Below, piece by piece: positions 34,681-43,939 of a DNA stretch of 64,000 nt. The stretch spans positions 19,588 through 83,587 of the forward strand of contig NZ_MUKA01000038.1 in assembly GCF_002150735.1 (NCBI RefSeq). Reading direction: 5' to 3'. Both the position numbers and the translations under genes were made by a program. Origin of the DNA: Streptomyces africanus (GTDB lineage Bacteria; Actinomycetota; Actinomycetes; Streptomycetales; Streptomycetaceae). Position 1 is the stretch's first letter. The number at the start of each line of letters is the position of its first letter. The notes under the pieces were generated by a model. That model saw only the letters and a list, made by a program, of their open reading frames with translations. It was not told the DNA's origin and searched no databases.

Positions 34681-35634
34681 TCAGCGTCGGTCGTCGCGCT
34701 TGTCGTGTCTCTCGTCGAGGCGGCCCAAGGGGTCGTCGATGAGCTCGCCCATCTCCAGGGCGTCCGCCGGACGCTCCAGGGCGGGGAGCGCCTCCAGGGC
34801 CTCCCAGGGCACCTGCATCTTGCGCAGGTCCTCGCGGATCCGGACGGCGAGCTTTCTCGTCTCGCTGCGGTTCATGGCCGCCCCGACGGCGGCGCCCACC
34901 AGGAACGGCACCAGGTTCGGCATGCTGCGGACCATCCGCTTCGTGATCCGCTGTCGCAGCTCGCGCTTCATGCGGCTGTTCAGCGCCGTGCTCAGCGTCG
35001 ACGGCCTGGTCGCGTCGATCCCGCGCTCCCCCGACCAGGCGTCGAGGTACGCCGTGCTGCGCTGCTTGAGGCTGCCGGGCGGCCGTACGCCGTAGACCTC
35101 GTGGAGTTCGGCGATCAGCTTCAGCTCGATCGCCGCGACGCCGGTGACCTCGGCGGCCAGTTCCGTCGGCATCGCGGGCGGGACGGGAAGCATCGCCGCC
35201 GCGCCGATGCCCGCTCCGACCGTCGCCGTCGCCTTCGCCGCGCCCGCGACGAGTTTGTCCGCGAGCTCTTCGGGCCCCAGGCCCGGGAACTGCCTGCGCA
35301 GGGTCGCCAGGTCCCGCACGGGGACGCGCGGGGCCAGATCGATGATCCGGTCGGCGAGGTGCGCGAGACCCGCACGGGCCCGTTCGCCGCCCTTGCGGGC
35401 GCCGCCCCAGGCCCTCTCCCGGATCGTCCCCGCCCGTCGCCGGGCGACGGGTGCGGGGACGTCGACGGACGCCGGGAGGTCACCCCGGTCCGCTGCCGGT
35501 TCGAGCGAGGCCGCCCCCGTACCGGTTGAGCCTCGCTCGTCGTCACACGCGCCGTGCTTCGGGCCGTCGATCGGCCCTTCGTCCGCTTTCCGCTTGGAGA
35601 AGCGGCGCTTCCAGGGAGGGGTCGAGCCAGTCAC
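34681..35634 (-). CDS. Conserved actinobacterial protein of unknown function
   Basis: 317 residues, not recognised as a named family. A charged, Pro/Ala-rich N-terminus (about 1-75) precedes a helical core with two weakly hydrophobic stretches (TATVGAGIGAAAMLPVPPAM and VPFLVGAAVGAAMNRSETRK), reminiscent of EcsC-like proteins. The C-terminus is very acidic and basic (GELIDDPLGRLDERHDKRDD). It is on the same strand as and just downstream of the DUF4193 gene, 13 nt away, so they are probably co-transcribed. Confidence 0.72.
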   Translation of the reverse strand: MTGSTPPWKRRFSKRKADEGPIDGPKHGACDDERGSTGTGAASLEPAADRGDLPASVDVPAPVARRRAGTIRERAWGGARKGGERARAGLAHLADRIIDLAPRVPVRDLATLRRQFPGLGPEELADKLVAGAAKATATVGAGIGAAAMLPVPPAMPTELAAEVTGVAAIELKLIAELHEVYGVRPPGSLKQRSTAYLDAWSGERGIDATRPSTLSTALNSRMKRELRQRITKRMVRSMPNLVPFLVGAAVGAAMNRSETRKLAVRIREDLRKMQVPWEALEALPALERPADALEMGELIDDPLGRLDERHDKRDDRR

Positions 35635-35647
35635 GGCCGACCCGTCC

Positions 35648-35944
35648 TCAGTCGCAGTCGCGGCAGATCGGCTGACCGTTCTTCTCCCGGGCCAGCTGGC
35701 TGCGGTGGTGCACCAGGAAGCAGCTCATGCAGGTGAACTCGTCCTGCTGCTTCGGGAGCACTCGGACTGCCAGCTCCTCGTTCGAGAGATCGGCGCCGGG
35801 CAGCTCGAGGCCTTCCGCGGCCTCGAACTCGTCGACGTCCACTGCGGAGGCCGACTTGTCGTTCCTCCGAGCCTTCAGCTCTTCGAGGCTGTCCGAGTCA
35901 ACGTCGTCGTCGGTCTTGCGTGGAGTGTCGTAATCGGTTGCCAT
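35648..35944 (-). CDS. DUF4193 zinc-ribbon-like protein
   Basis: 98 residues from ATG 35944. The N-terminal half is acidic (TDDDVDSDSLEELKARR) and the C-terminal half has CMSCFLVHHRSQL and CRDCD, two Cys pairs suited to bind zinc. The DUF4193 family is almost universal in actinobacteria (Rv2699c in M. tuberculosis), of unknown function. It sits downstream of a long, AT-richer spacer. Confidence 0.88.
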   Translation of the reverse strand: MATDYDTPRKTDDDVDSDSLEELKARRNDKSASAVDVDEFEAAEGLELPGADLSNEELAVRVLPKQQDEFTCMSCFLVHHRSQLAREKNGQPICRDCD

Positions 35945-36349
35945 GTCGCTCTCCCCCTCTGGGTGTCTGCGGTGTCTCCAGCGCACGTAACGCGTGAGAG
36001 GCCGGACTTGTGCCCGACCTGAGGCGGAGATTTTGCCTCACATCAAGGTCTGTTACTCAATCGACACCCAACCGGACTCCTCACGAGTGATCGGCTTGGA
36101 TGGCGATGGGGACCGTACACGGTCCGAATGCCGCACTACAAAGGCGTCTCACCGTGTACTTCCCGTGATCAAGACCCTCGAAAACCGGGATTTTCCCGGC
36201 TTTCCGGCAGGACACATGATCACGGAGAGTAGATGACCGGAAAAGCGCCCCTGTGATCGATCACACACGATGCACACACCGTGAGATCTTGAAAATTCCG
36301 CGCAAAGCGAACATCCCCGTGTGTCGCCGAGTTGATCGGCGACATGATC
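35945..36349. promoter_or_regulatory. Long spacer with several dyad symmetries
   Basis: 405 bp between cutS (3' end) and the DUF4193 gene (5' end), clearly less GC-rich than its surroundings. Hairpins or palindromes: TGAGGC-N9-GCCTCA (36020-36040), CCGGG-N5-CCCGG (about 36184-36198) and GTGATCGATCAC (about 36254-36265). The last is a perfect 12-bp palindrome suited to a dimeric repressor. The hairpin near 36190 may end the cutRS transcript. An 80-codon frame here has atypical composition and is not called. Confidence 0.55.
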
Positions 36350-37582
36350 TCAGATGGGCAGCGTGACTCGCATCACGAGTCCACCCCCTTCGCGCGGCTG
36401 CGCGTAGATGTGCCCGCCGTGCGCCCGCGCCACCGACCGGACGATCGACAGACCGAGTCCCACACCCTTGTCGCTGCCCGTGCGCTCCGTGCGCAGCCGC
36501 CGGAACGGCTCGAAGAGGTTGTCGATCTCGTACGCCGGCACGACCGGGCCCGTGTTGGAGACGACCAGCACCGCCTGACCGTGCTGGACGTCGGTGGTGA
36601 CCTCGACCCAGCCGCCCTCGGCCACGTTGTACCGCACGGCGTTCTGCACCAGGTTGAGGGCGATCCGCTCCAGCAGCACGCCGTTGCCCTGGACGACCGC
36701 GGGCTTCTGCTCGCCGCGGATGCGCACGCCCTTGGCCTCGGCCTCGCCGTGCACCTGGTCGATGGCCTGCTCGGCGACCTCCGCGAGGTCCACCGGGCCC
36801 CGCTCGACGATCTGGTTGTCGCTGCGGGCGAGCAGCAGCAGGCCCTCGACGAGCTGCTCGCTGCGCTCGTTGGTGGCCAGCAGCGTCTTGCCGAGTTGCT
36901 GGAGCTCCACCGGCGCGCCCGGGTCGGACAGGTGCACCTCGAGGAGCGTGCGGTTGATCGCCAGGGGTGTTCTCAGCTCGTGCGAGGCGTTGCCCACGAA
37001 GCGCTGCTGGGCGGTGAAGGCGCGCTGCAGCCGCTCCAGCATGTCGTCGAAGGTGTCCGCCAGCTCCTTGAGCTCGTCGTCCGGGCCGTCCAGCTCGATC
37101 CGGCGGGACAGGTCGGAGCCGGCCACCGCGCGGGCGGTACGGGTGATCCGGCCCAGCGGCGACAGGACCCGGCCGGCCATCGCGTAGCCGAAGGCGAAGG
37201 CGATGACCGCCAGGCCCAGCAGGGACAGGAGCGAGCGGCTGAGCAAGCTGTCCAGGGCGTGCCGGCGCTGATCATTGACGCACGCGTTCATGGCGTTGTT
37301 GAACTCGCTGGGCGAGGCCTGGTCGGGCAGGTTGCAGATGTCGCTGGTGACCTTGCCCTCGACGATCTTGAACGGCAGGACGCTGCCCACGTTCAGGGCC
37401 TGCGCGGCCAGCAGGTAGATGATCGACAGCAGCAGGATGCCGGCGATCAGGAACATGCCGCCGTAGAGCAGCGTGAGCCTTATGCGGATGGTCGGGCGCA
37501 GCCAGGGGAGCGGCGGCGCGGGCCGCCGGGGGTCCCAGGTGGGCTTCGGAGGTGCCTGAGGAGGCACGGGAGTGGTGGCCAC
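36350..37582 (-). CDS. cutS: CutS sensor histidine kinase
   Basis: 410 residues. Two membrane spans (LTLLYGGMFLIAGILLLSII near 36-60 and LLSLLGLAVIAFAFGYAMAG near 118-140) enclose an outside loop of about 55 residues with two Cys (SDICNL and NACVND). Then HAMP, HisKA (NASHELRTPLAIN, phospho-His) and HATPase (NLVQNAVRYN, GVGLGLSIVRSVARAHGG). CutRS is a conserved Streptomyces two-component system first linked to copper/melanin and later to antibiotic control. The paired outside Cys suggest disulfide sensing (inference). It lies 6 nt after cutR. Confidence 0.9.
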   Translation of the reverse strand: MATTPVPPQAPPKPTWDPRRPAPPLPWLRPTIRIRLTLLYGGMFLIAGILLLSIIYLLAAQALNVGSVLPFKIVEGKVTSDICNLPDQASPSEFNNAMNACVNDQRRHALDSLLSRSLLSLLGLAVIAFAFGYAMAGRVLSPLGRITRTARAVAGSDLSRRIELDGPDDELKELADTFDDMLERLQRAFTAQQRFVGNASHELRTPLAINRTLLEVHLSDPGAPVELQQLGKTLLATNERSEQLVEGLLLLARSDNQIVERGPVDLAEVAEQAIDQVHGEAEAKGVRIRGEQKPAVVQGNGVLLERIALNLVQNAVRYNVAEGGWVEVTTDVQHGQAVLVVSNTGPVVPAYEIDNLFEPFRRLRTERTGSDKGVGLGLSIVRSVARAHGGHIYAQPREGGGLVMRVTLPI

Positions 37583-37588
37583 GGCCGA

Positions 37589-38242
37589 TCAGATCCGGTA
37601 GCCCGAGCCGGGAACGGTGACGATCACGGGCGGCTCGCCGAGCTTGCGGCGCAGGGTCATGACCGTCACGCGGACGACGTTCGTGAACGGGTCGGTGTTC
37701 TCGTCCCAGGCCTTCTCCAGCAGCTGCTCCGCCGAGACGACGGCGCCCTCGCTGCGCATCAGCACCTCCAGGACGGCGAACTCCTTGGGAGCGAGCTGGA
37801 CCTCCTTGCCGTCGCGGAAGACCTCGCGGCGGTTGGGGTCGAGCTTGATCCCGGCGCGCTCCAGGACCGGCGGCAGGGGCACGCTGGTGCGCCGGCCGAG
37901 GGCCCGCACGCGCGCGATGAGCTCACTGAACGCGAACGGCTTGGGCAGATAGTCGTCGGCGCCGATCTCCAGGCCCTCCACCCGGTCGCTGACGTCGCCG
38001 GAGGCCGTGAGCATCAGCACGCGCGTGGGCATGCCGAGCTCGACGATCTTGCGGCAGACGTCGTCGCCGTGCACGAGCGGGAGGTCGCGGTCGAGGACGA
38101 CCACGTCGTAGTCGTTGACGCCGATGCGCTCCAGGGCGGCCGCGCCGTCGTACACGACGTCGACGGCCATGGCCTCCCGGCGCAGTCCGGTGGCCACCGC
38201 ATCGGCGAGCAGTTGCTCGTCCTCGACGACGAGTACGCGCAC
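37589..38242 (-). CDS. cutR: CutR response regulator
   Basis: 217 residues, the length of S. lividans CutR. Receiver domain with the phosphoacceptor Asp in VVVLDRDLPLVHG and Lys in LPKPFAFSEL; OmpR-type winged helix (LAPKEFAVLEVLMRSEGAVVS, VVRVTVMTLRRKLGE). It is first in the cutR-cutS operon, with a 414-bp spacer upstream for its promoter. Confidence 0.92.
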   Translation of the reverse strand: MRVLVVEDEQLLADAVATGLRREAMAVDVVYDGAAALERIGVNDYDVVVLDRDLPLVHGDDVCRKIVELGMPTRVLMLTASGDVSDRVEGLEIGADDYLPKPFAFSELIARVRALGRRTSVPLPPVLERAGIKLDPNRREVFRDGKEVQLAPKEFAVLEVLMRSEGAVVSAEQLLEKAWDENTDPFTNVVRVTVMTLRRKLGEPPVIVTVPGSGYRI

Positions 38243-38656
38243 GTCCCTGGTCCTTCCTCATGTCCACCCGCGTAGCGCCGCACAGGCGCAGCCGGGCAGG
38301 GGTCTTCGACGGTCTGTTGGTGTGTTGCCCTCCATCCTGCCCTTTTCGGCCATAAGTCGGAGGTAAGGCGGGTGAGCGGGCGGGGCCCGATGCGGAATAA
38401 GAGATTTTCTCCCGCGGTTAGGTTTCCACGGAAGGGAGCTTGGGGAGGACGGCTTTACATCCCACGATCACCCTCTGCTGGCACCGCACCACCATGCGGT
38501 GCGCGTCAACCCGCTTTGCCGCAGGGCGGGCGTGGGTGTCCGGCACCGTCGCCGCCCGGCCGACCGGCGCTGGGCATCCACAGGAGACGTGATCGTCCCT
38601 TCCTAATGGCACACCCCCGTGCCAACGACCCACGACCCAGGACGAGGGGGCGCAGC
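38243..38656. other. Spacer upstream of cutR and of a small divergent gene
   Basis: 414 bp holding promoters for cutR (left) and the 57-residue gene (right). One small inverted repeat is visible: GGCAC-N6-GTGCC at about 38609-38624. Frames crossing it lack ribosome sites. No family of RNA recognised. Confidence 0.45.
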
Positions 38657-38830
38657 ATGGACGCATTCACCGCAGGACTTCTGCAGCGCATAAGGGCGAC
38701 CGAGTCCGATCTGTCCCGGGCTCGCGACGAGGGCGACGACTTCCTCGTCGAGGTGGAGCAGGGCGAGCTCGACGACCTGCGCCGCCTCGCCGCCGAGCAC
38801 GGTGTGGAGGTCGGCGCGACGAGCGTCTGA
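38657..38830 (+). CDS. 57-residue conserved small protein
   Basis: ATG after an AGGGGGCGC ribosome-site region. The product (MDAFTAGLLQRIRATESDLS, then a very acidic middle, ending HGVEVGATSV) is predicted to be mostly helical, soluble and acidic. No family recognised; similar short ORFs occur beside cutRS/suhB in other Streptomyces as far as I recall. A strong terminator follows 10 nt after its stop, which supports a real gene. Confidence 0.65.
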   Translation: MDAFTAGLLQRIRATESDLSRARDEGDDFLVEVEQGELDDLRRLAAEHGVEVGATSV

Positions 38831-38840
38831 TCAGGCGTAC

Positions 38841-38879
38841 GGAGCGGGCCCCGGCGAATCCAGCGCCGGGGCCCGCTCC
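38841..38879. terminator. Strong bidirectional terminator
   Basis: Perfect 16-bp stem GGAGCGGGCCCCGGCG / CGCCGGGGCCCGCTCC with a 7-nt loop, between the small gene and convergent suhB. Confidence 0.85.
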
Positions 38880-38882
38880 GTC

Positions 38883-38922
38883 GTTCCAGGGGTCGGTTCC
38901 AGGGGCCAGTTCCAGGGGGTCA
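38883..38922. repeat. Three tandem 13-14-bp repeats at the suhB stop
   Basis: GTTCCAGGGGTCG, GTTCCAGGGGCCA and GTTCCAGGGGGTCA follow one another directly beside the terminator; the last contains the suhB stop codon. Probably replication slippage; no function evident. Confidence 0.8.
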
Positions 38923-39735
38923 GTCGTGCCAGGCGCCGAAGTCCTCCAGGAGGCCCTGGAGGGGCTCGAAGACGCCCGGGGTGCCCGCGACCGTCAGATC
39001 CCCTGACGGGCGCTCTCCGGGGCGTCCACCGGTCAGCGCGCCCGCCTCCCGGGCGATCAGGTCGCCCGCCGCGACGTCCCAGGCGTGCAGACCGCGCTCG
39101 TAGTAGCCGTCGAGGCGTCCGGCCGCCAGGTCGCACAGGTCGACCGCGGCCGAACCGCCCCGCCGGATGTCGCGCAGCAGCGGAATCAGCCGCTGGGCGA
39201 CCTCGGCCTGGTGGGCGCGGACCTCGGCCACGTAGTTGAAGCCCGTGGAGACCAGCGCCTGGTCCAGGGGCGGCGCGGGCCGGCAGGCCAGCCTGCGCTC
39301 GCCGTCCCAGGCGCCGGTGGCCCAGGCACCGCCGCCGAGCACCGCGTGGAAGGTCTCGCCGCGCATCGGGGCCGCGACGACCCCGACGACGGTCTCGCCG
39401 TCCCGCTCGGCGGCGATGGAGACGGACCAGGTGGGCAGCCCGTACAGGTAGTTGACCGTGCCGTCGAGCGGGTCGATGACCCAGCGGACGCCGCTCGTGC
39501 CCTCCGTGGCGGCGCCCTCCTCGCCGAGGATGCCGTCGTCCGGGCGGCGCTCGGCGATCAGGCCGGTGATCAGCTTCTCGGCCGCGATGTCCATCTCCGT
39601 GACGACGTCGATGGGGCTGGACTTGGTCGCGGCCACCGCGAGGTCGGCCGGTCGTCCGTCCCGCAGCAGCGCGCCCGCGCGCCGGGCGGCCTCCTGGGCG
39701 AGAGCGAGCAGGTCCTGGAGCAGGGGGTCGGTCAC
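38920..39735 (-). CDS. suhB: Inositol monophosphatase family protein
   Basis: 271 residues from GTG 39735, after GAGGAG. Metal and substrate motifs: GILGEEG, WVIDPLDGTVNY and HAWDVAAGDLIAREAGA. It hydrolyses inositol phosphate or related sugar phosphates; in actinobacteria the product inositol feeds mycothiol and phosphatidylinositol. Positional match to Rv2701c (suhB). It follows the ferrochelatase gene with 8 nt between, so one transcript is likely. Confidence 0.88.
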   Translation of the reverse strand: MTDPLLQDLLALAQEAARRAGALLRDGRPADLAVAATKSSPIDVVTEMDIAAEKLITGLIAERRPDDGILGEEGAATEGTSGVRWVIDPLDGTVNYLYGLPTWSVSIAAERDGETVVGVVAAPMRGETFHAVLGGGAWATGAWDGERRLACRPAPPLDQALVSTGFNYVAEVRAHQAEVAQRLIPLLRDIRRGGSAAVDLCDLAAGRLDGYYERGLHAWDVAAGDLIAREAGALTGGRPGERPSGDLTVAGTPGVFEPLQGLLEDFGAWHD

Positions 39736-39743
39736 GGGGCTCC

Positions 39744-40871
39744 TCACGCGTAGGTGCTGTCGGCGCCCGCGGCGGCGGGCCGGGGGGCGCGGGCCGGGCA
39801 GCAGCCGGCCGGGCAGAGGTGGTGGCTCGCCCCGAGGGCGCCCAGGGCGCAGGGCGTGACCTCCTGCCCGCGCTCGACGGCGGCGCGCTCCACGACGAGC
39901 TCGCGGATCGCGGCGGCGAACCTCGGGTCGGCGCCGACGGTCGCCGAGCGGCGCATCGGCAGCCCCAGCTCCTCCGCCTTGGCCCTGGCCTCCGTGTCGA
40001 GGTCGTAGAGGACCTCCATGTGGTCGGAGACGAACCCGATGGGGGCGATCACCACAGCCGGGACGCCGGCCGCGTGCCGCTCGTCGAGGTGGTCGCAGAT
40101 GTCGGGCTCCAGCCACGGGATGTGCGGGGCGCCGGAGCGGGACTGGTAGACGAGCTGCCAGGGGTGGTCGACGCCGGTGCGCTCCCGGACGGCGTCCGCG
40201 ATCAGCTGCGCCACGTCCAGGTGCTGCCTGACGTACGCGCCGCCGTCGCCGTGGTCCTCGACGGGCCCGGAGGTGTCGGCGGAGGCCGTCGGGATCGAGT
40301 GCGTCGAGAAGGCGAGGTGCGCCCCGTCCCGGACGTCCTCGGGCAGCTCGGCGAGGGAGCGGATCACCCCGTCGATCATGGGCTCGAGGAAGCCGGGGTG
40401 GTTGAAGTAGTGCCGCAGCTTGTCGACCTTCGGCGGCTCCAGCCCCTCGGCCTGAAGCGCCGCGAGCGCGTCGGCGAGGTTCTCGCGGTACTGGCGGCAG
40501 CCCGAGTACGAGGCGTAGGCGCTGGTGGCGAGGACCAGGATGCGGCGGCGGCCGTCGCGGACCATCTCGCGCAGCGTGTCCGTCAGATACGGCGCCCAGT
40601 TGCGGTTGCCCCAGTAGACGGGCAGGTCCAGGCCGTGCTCGGCGAAGTCCTTGCGCAGGGCGTCCAGCAGGGCGCGGTTCTGGTCGTTGATGGGGCTGAC
40701 CCCGCCGAACAGGAAGTAGTGCTGCCCGACTTCCTTGAGGCGTTCCTTGGGGATGCCGCGCCCGCGCGTCACGTTCTCCAGGAACGGGACCACGTCGTCC
40801 GGGCCTTCCGGGCCGCCGAAGGAGAGCAGGAGCAGGGCGTCGTAGGGGCTGACATCGCGCGCGTCTGGCAT
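39744..40871 (-). CDS. hemH: Ferrochelatase (coproporphyrin type) with iron-sulfur cysteines
   Basis: 375 residues from ATG 40871. It inserts iron in the last part of haem synthesis; actinobacterial enzymes act on coproporphyrin III (CpfC). Visible: [14 protein letters not shown] start, [21 protein letters not shown] (catalytic His) and [10 protein letters not shown]. Actinobacterial enzymes bind a [2Fe-2S] cluster; the expected ligands appear as an internal Cys (SGCRQYREN) and a Cys-rich tail ([16 protein letters not shown]). It is divergent from the MFS gene. Confidence 0.92.
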   Translation of the reverse strand: MPDARDVSPYDALLLLSFGGPEGPDDVVPFLENVTRGRGIPKERLKEVGQHYFLFGGVSPINDQNRALLDALRKDFAEHGLDLPVYWGNRNWAPYLTDTLREMVRDGRRRILVLATSAYASYSGCRQYRENLADALAALQAEGLEPPKVDKLRHYFNHPGFLEPMIDGVIRSLAELPEDVRDGAHLAFSTHSIPTASADTSGPVEDHGDGGAYVRQHLDVAQLIADAVRERTGVDHPWQLVYQSRSGAPHIPWLEPDICDHLDERHAAGVPAVVIAPIGFVSDHMEVLYDLDTEARAKAEELGLPMRRSATVGADPRFAAAIRELVVERAAVERGQEVTPCALGALGASHHLCPAGCCPARAPRPAAAGADSTYA

Positions 40872-41031
40872 GAGTCGATCCTGCCACCCTGCACTGACAG
40901 CCGGGAAACGGCGGGGTGACACCTGCGCGGCGGCCGGCCGCCGGGCGGGCCTTGACGGGTGCGTCGGGCGCACCCGGAGGCGTAATCTGTGTCAACTGCG
41001 TTCGCAGCTTACTGAGCCTTTCGGAGACCCC

Positions 41032-42270
41032 GTGCCCAGCCCCTACCGCGCCCTGTTCGCCGCCCCCGGCACCAAGGGCTTCTCCACCGCGGGCTTCCTC
41101 GGCCGTATGCCCGTGTCGATGATGGGCATCGGCGTCGTCACGATGGTCTCCCAGCTCACCGGACGGTACGGCCTGGCCGGCGCCCTGTCGGCCACCATCG
41201 CGCTGGCGGCGGCGGTGGCCGGACCGCAGGTCTCGCGGCTGGTGGACCAGTACGGACAGCGGCGGGTGCTGCGGCCTGCGACGCTGATCTCGCTGACCGC
41301 GGCGGCCGTCCTGCTGTGCGCGGCGCACTACGGGTGGCCGGACCGGGTGCTGTTCCTCGCCTGCGTCGGCATCGGCTGCGTGCCGAGCGTCGGCGCGATG
41401 ATCCGGGCCCGCTGGGCGGCGCTGTACCGGGGCACGCCGCAACTGCACACCGCGTACTCCTTCGAGTCCGTGGTGGACGAGGTGTGCTTCATCTTCGGGC
41501 CGATCATCTCCATCGGTCTGTCCACGGCCTGGTTCCCGGAGGCCGGTCCGCTGCTCGCCGCCTGTTTCCTGGCCGTGGGCGTCTTCTGGCTGACCGCGCA
41601 GCGCGCCACCGAGCCGGAACCGCACCCGCGCGAGCACCGCGGCGGGGGCACGGCCCTGCGCTCGCGGGGCCTTCAGGTCCTGGTGGCCACCTTCGCGGCG
41701 ACCGGGGCGATCTTCGGGGCGGTCGACGTGGTCACCGTGGCCTTCGCCGACGCGGAGGGGCACAAGGCCGCCGCGAGCATCATCCTGGCGCTGTACGCGG
41801 CCGGTTCCTGTGTGGCGGGCATGGTCTTCGGGCTGCTGCACTTCGCCGGGGCGCCGGAACGCCGGTGGTTGCTGGGCGTGTGTGCCATGGCCGTGAGTAT
41901 GATCCCCCTCCTACTGGTCGGAAACTTGCCGTTTCTGGCCGTGGCGCTGTTCGTTGCGGGACTGTCCATCGCTCCGACGATGATCACGACGATGTCCCTC
42001 ATCGAAGAGCACGTACCACGTGCGCAGCTCACCGAGGGCATGACCTGGGTGAGCACCGGGCTCGCGGTGGGGGTCGCGCTCGGCTCCTCCGCGGCCGGCT
42101 GGGTGATCGACGCGGCCGGAGCACGTGCCGGGTACGGGGTTCCGGCGGTGGCCGGGGCCGTCGCGGTCGCGGTGGGTTTCCTCGGATTCCGTCGGCTCAA
42201 GCGGCCGGCTACGGGTCGGGGAGGCTCCGTTGAGCAGCACGGCGAACGGAAAGAACGGCACGTGGCGTAA
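41032..42270 (+). CDS. MFS transporter
   Basis: 412 residues from GTG 41032, after CGGAG. Twelve membrane segments in two six-helix halves, the loop between helices 2 and 3 carrying VSRLVDQYGQRRVLRP (the MFS loop motif with DxxGxRR). The middle loop is short. Probably a proton-coupled exporter of small molecules; substrate unknown. It overlaps the start of the next gene by 41 nt, so the two are linked. Confidence 0.85.
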   Translation: MPSPYRALFAAPGTKGFSTAGFLGRMPVSMMGIGVVTMVSQLTGRYGLAGALSATIALAAAVAGPQVSRLVDQYGQRRVLRPATLISLTAAAVLLCAAHYGWPDRVLFLACVGIGCVPSVGAMIRARWAALYRGTPQLHTAYSFESVVDEVCFIFGPIISIGLSTAWFPEAGPLLAACFLAVGVFWLTAQRATEPEPHPREHRGGGTALRSRGLQVLVATFAATGAIFGAVDVVTVAFADAEGHKAAASIILALYAAGSCVAGMVFGLLHFAGAPERRWLLGVCAMAVSMIPLLLVGNLPFLAVALFVAGLSIAPTMITTMSLIEEHVPRAQLTEGMTWVSTGLAVGVALGSSAAGWVIDAAGARAGYGVPAVAGAVAVAVGFLGFRRLKRPATGRGGSVEQHGERKERHVA

Positions 42271-43549
42271 CTGGGGCGGCAATGTCTCCGCGCGTCCCGC
42301 GCGGGAGGTCACCCCGGCCTCCGTCGACGAACTGGCCGCCGCCGTGCGGCGGGCCGCCGAGGACGGCCTGAAGGTGAAGGCCGTCGGCACGGGGCACTCC
42401 TTCACGTCCATAGCGGCGACGGACGGTGTGTTGATCCGTCCTCAACTGTTGACCGGGATACGCGCCATTGATCGCGAGGCCATGACCGTCACGGTGGAGG
42501 CCGGCACCCCGCTCAAGAGACTCAACATGGCCCTCGCCCGGGAGGGACTGTCGCTGACGAACATGGGCGACATCATGGAGCAGACGGTCTCGGGGGCGAT
42601 AAGCACCGGCACGCACGGCACGGGCCGTGACTCCGGCTCGATCGCCGCCCAGATCAAGGGCCTTGAACTGGTCACCGCCGACGGCTCGGTCCTCACCTGC
42701 TCCGAGAAGGAGAACCCGGAGGTCTTCGCGGCCGCCCGCATCGGCCTCGGCGCCCTGGGCATCGTCACCGCGATCACGTTCGCCGTGGAGCCGGTCTTCC
42801 TGCTCACGGCCCGCGAGGAGCCGATGCCGTTCGACCGGGTCCTCGCCGACTTCGAGGAACTCTGGGCCGAGAACGAGCACTTCGAGTTCTACTGGTTCCC
42901 GCACACCGGGAGCACCAACACCAAGCGCAACAACCGCAGCGCGGGCCCGGAGAAGCCGGTGCCGCAGCTCCAGAGCTGGTTCGAGGACGAGTTCCTCTCC
43001 AACGGGGTCTTCCAGGTGGCCAACTGGGTCGGCCGCGCGGTGCCCGCCACGATCCCCGCGATCGCCCAGATCTCCAGCAAGGCCCTGTCCGCGCGGACTT
43101 ACACGGACATCCCCTACAAGGTCTTCACCTCGCCGCGCCGGGTGCGCTTCGTGGAGATGGAGTACGCCGTTCCGCGCGCGGCCGTCGTCGAGGCGCTGCG
43201 CGAACTGAAGACGATGGTCGACCGTTCCGGTCTGAAGGTCAGCTTCCCCGTGGAGGTGCGCACGGCACCGGCGGACGACATCACGCTGTCCACCGCCTCG
43301 GGCCGGGACACCGCCTACATCGCCGTCCACATGTTCCAGGGCACGCCCTACCAGCGGTACTTCACCGCGGCCGAGCGCATCTTCACCGCCCACGAGGGAC
43401 GTCCGCACTGGGGCAAGGTGCACACCAGGGACGCCGCGTACTTCTCCCGGGTGTATCCGCGCTTCGAAGAGTTCACGGCGTTGCGGGACCGGCTCGATCC
43501 TGATCGGCGGTTCCAGAACGACTACTTGCGGAGGGTCCTGGGGGCGTAG
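42230..43549 (+). CDS. D-arabinono-1,4-lactone oxidase family FAD enzyme
   Basis: 439 residues. VAO-type FAD domain (VKAVGTGHSFTSIAATDGVLI, then SGAISTGTHGTGRDSGSIA) and the ALO C-terminal domain ending HWGKVHTRDAAYFSRVYPRF. Relatives oxidise sugar lactones or alditols to aldonic or ascorbate-like products and give H2O2 or reduce another acceptor. The best start is TTG 42230, as GGGGAGG lies 5 nt upstream; ATG starts further upstream lie deep in the MFS gene. Substrate unknown. Confidence 0.87.
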   Translation: MSSTANGKNGTWRNWGGNVSARPAREVTPASVDELAAAVRRAAEDGLKVKAVGTGHSFTSIAATDGVLIRPQLLTGIRAIDREAMTVTVEAGTPLKRLNMALAREGLSLTNMGDIMEQTVSGAISTGTHGTGRDSGSIAAQIKGLELVTADGSVLTCSEKENPEVFAAARIGLGALGIVTAITFAVEPVFLLTAREEPMPFDRVLADFEELWAENEHFEFYWFPHTGSTNTKRNNRSAGPEKPVPQLQSWFEDEFLSNGVFQVANWVGRAVPATIPAIAQISSKALSARTYTDIPYKVFTSPRRVRFVEMEYAVPRAAVVEALRELKTMVDRSGLKVSFPVEVRTAPADDITLSTASGRDTAYIAVHMFQGTPYQRYFTAAERIFTAHEGRPHWGKVHTRDAAYFSRVYPRFEEFTALRDRLDPDRRFQNDYLRRVLGA

Positions 43550-43939
43550 GGGACGCGCCGGGGGTGGCGTTCCCCACGTTCAAGATCGCGCAATGGGGGC
43601 AGCGGACGGCCGAGTCCGCCCCCTTGCCAGAAGTTCGGCGGCGCGCCAATCCACGCACGTGGCCCGAATGGAGTACTGTTGCGAGCCCTGGGTCCGGTCT
43701 CCCGTCAGGGTGCACGGGGCCTTTAAGGACCGCCGGGAGGGGGCTAGTTGCACAGGGTGACAGAGTTCGTCACTTAGCGTTGCGAATAGGTAACCGTGCC
43801 ATAACGGCGATCCAGGGCCCGCGCCCGACACGCCGGGCAACTCGGCAAGGTTGTGGCAGGCTGCACCCGGGCAGGCCACACTCGACTAGCGGAAGCAGCG
43901 ACGCACGTGACGTCGGCAGGCACCACCCGGGAGGTCCCC
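43550..43939. promoter_or_regulatory. Spacer with terminator and sepH upstream region
   Basis: 390 bp. A hairpin at 43595-43623 (GGGGG ... CGGAC-N6-GTCCG ... CCCCC, small bulge) probably ends the oxidase transcript. The rest, less GC-rich near 43760-43810 (TTGCGAATAGGTAACCGTG), should hold the sepH promoter; no single -35/-10 pair stands out. No gene seen. Confidence 0.55.

Noticed and set aside
35994..36236. 80-codon plus-strand ORF in the cutS/DUF4193 spacer
   Set aside because: No ribosome site, atypical codons, overlaps several palindromes; treated as non-coding.
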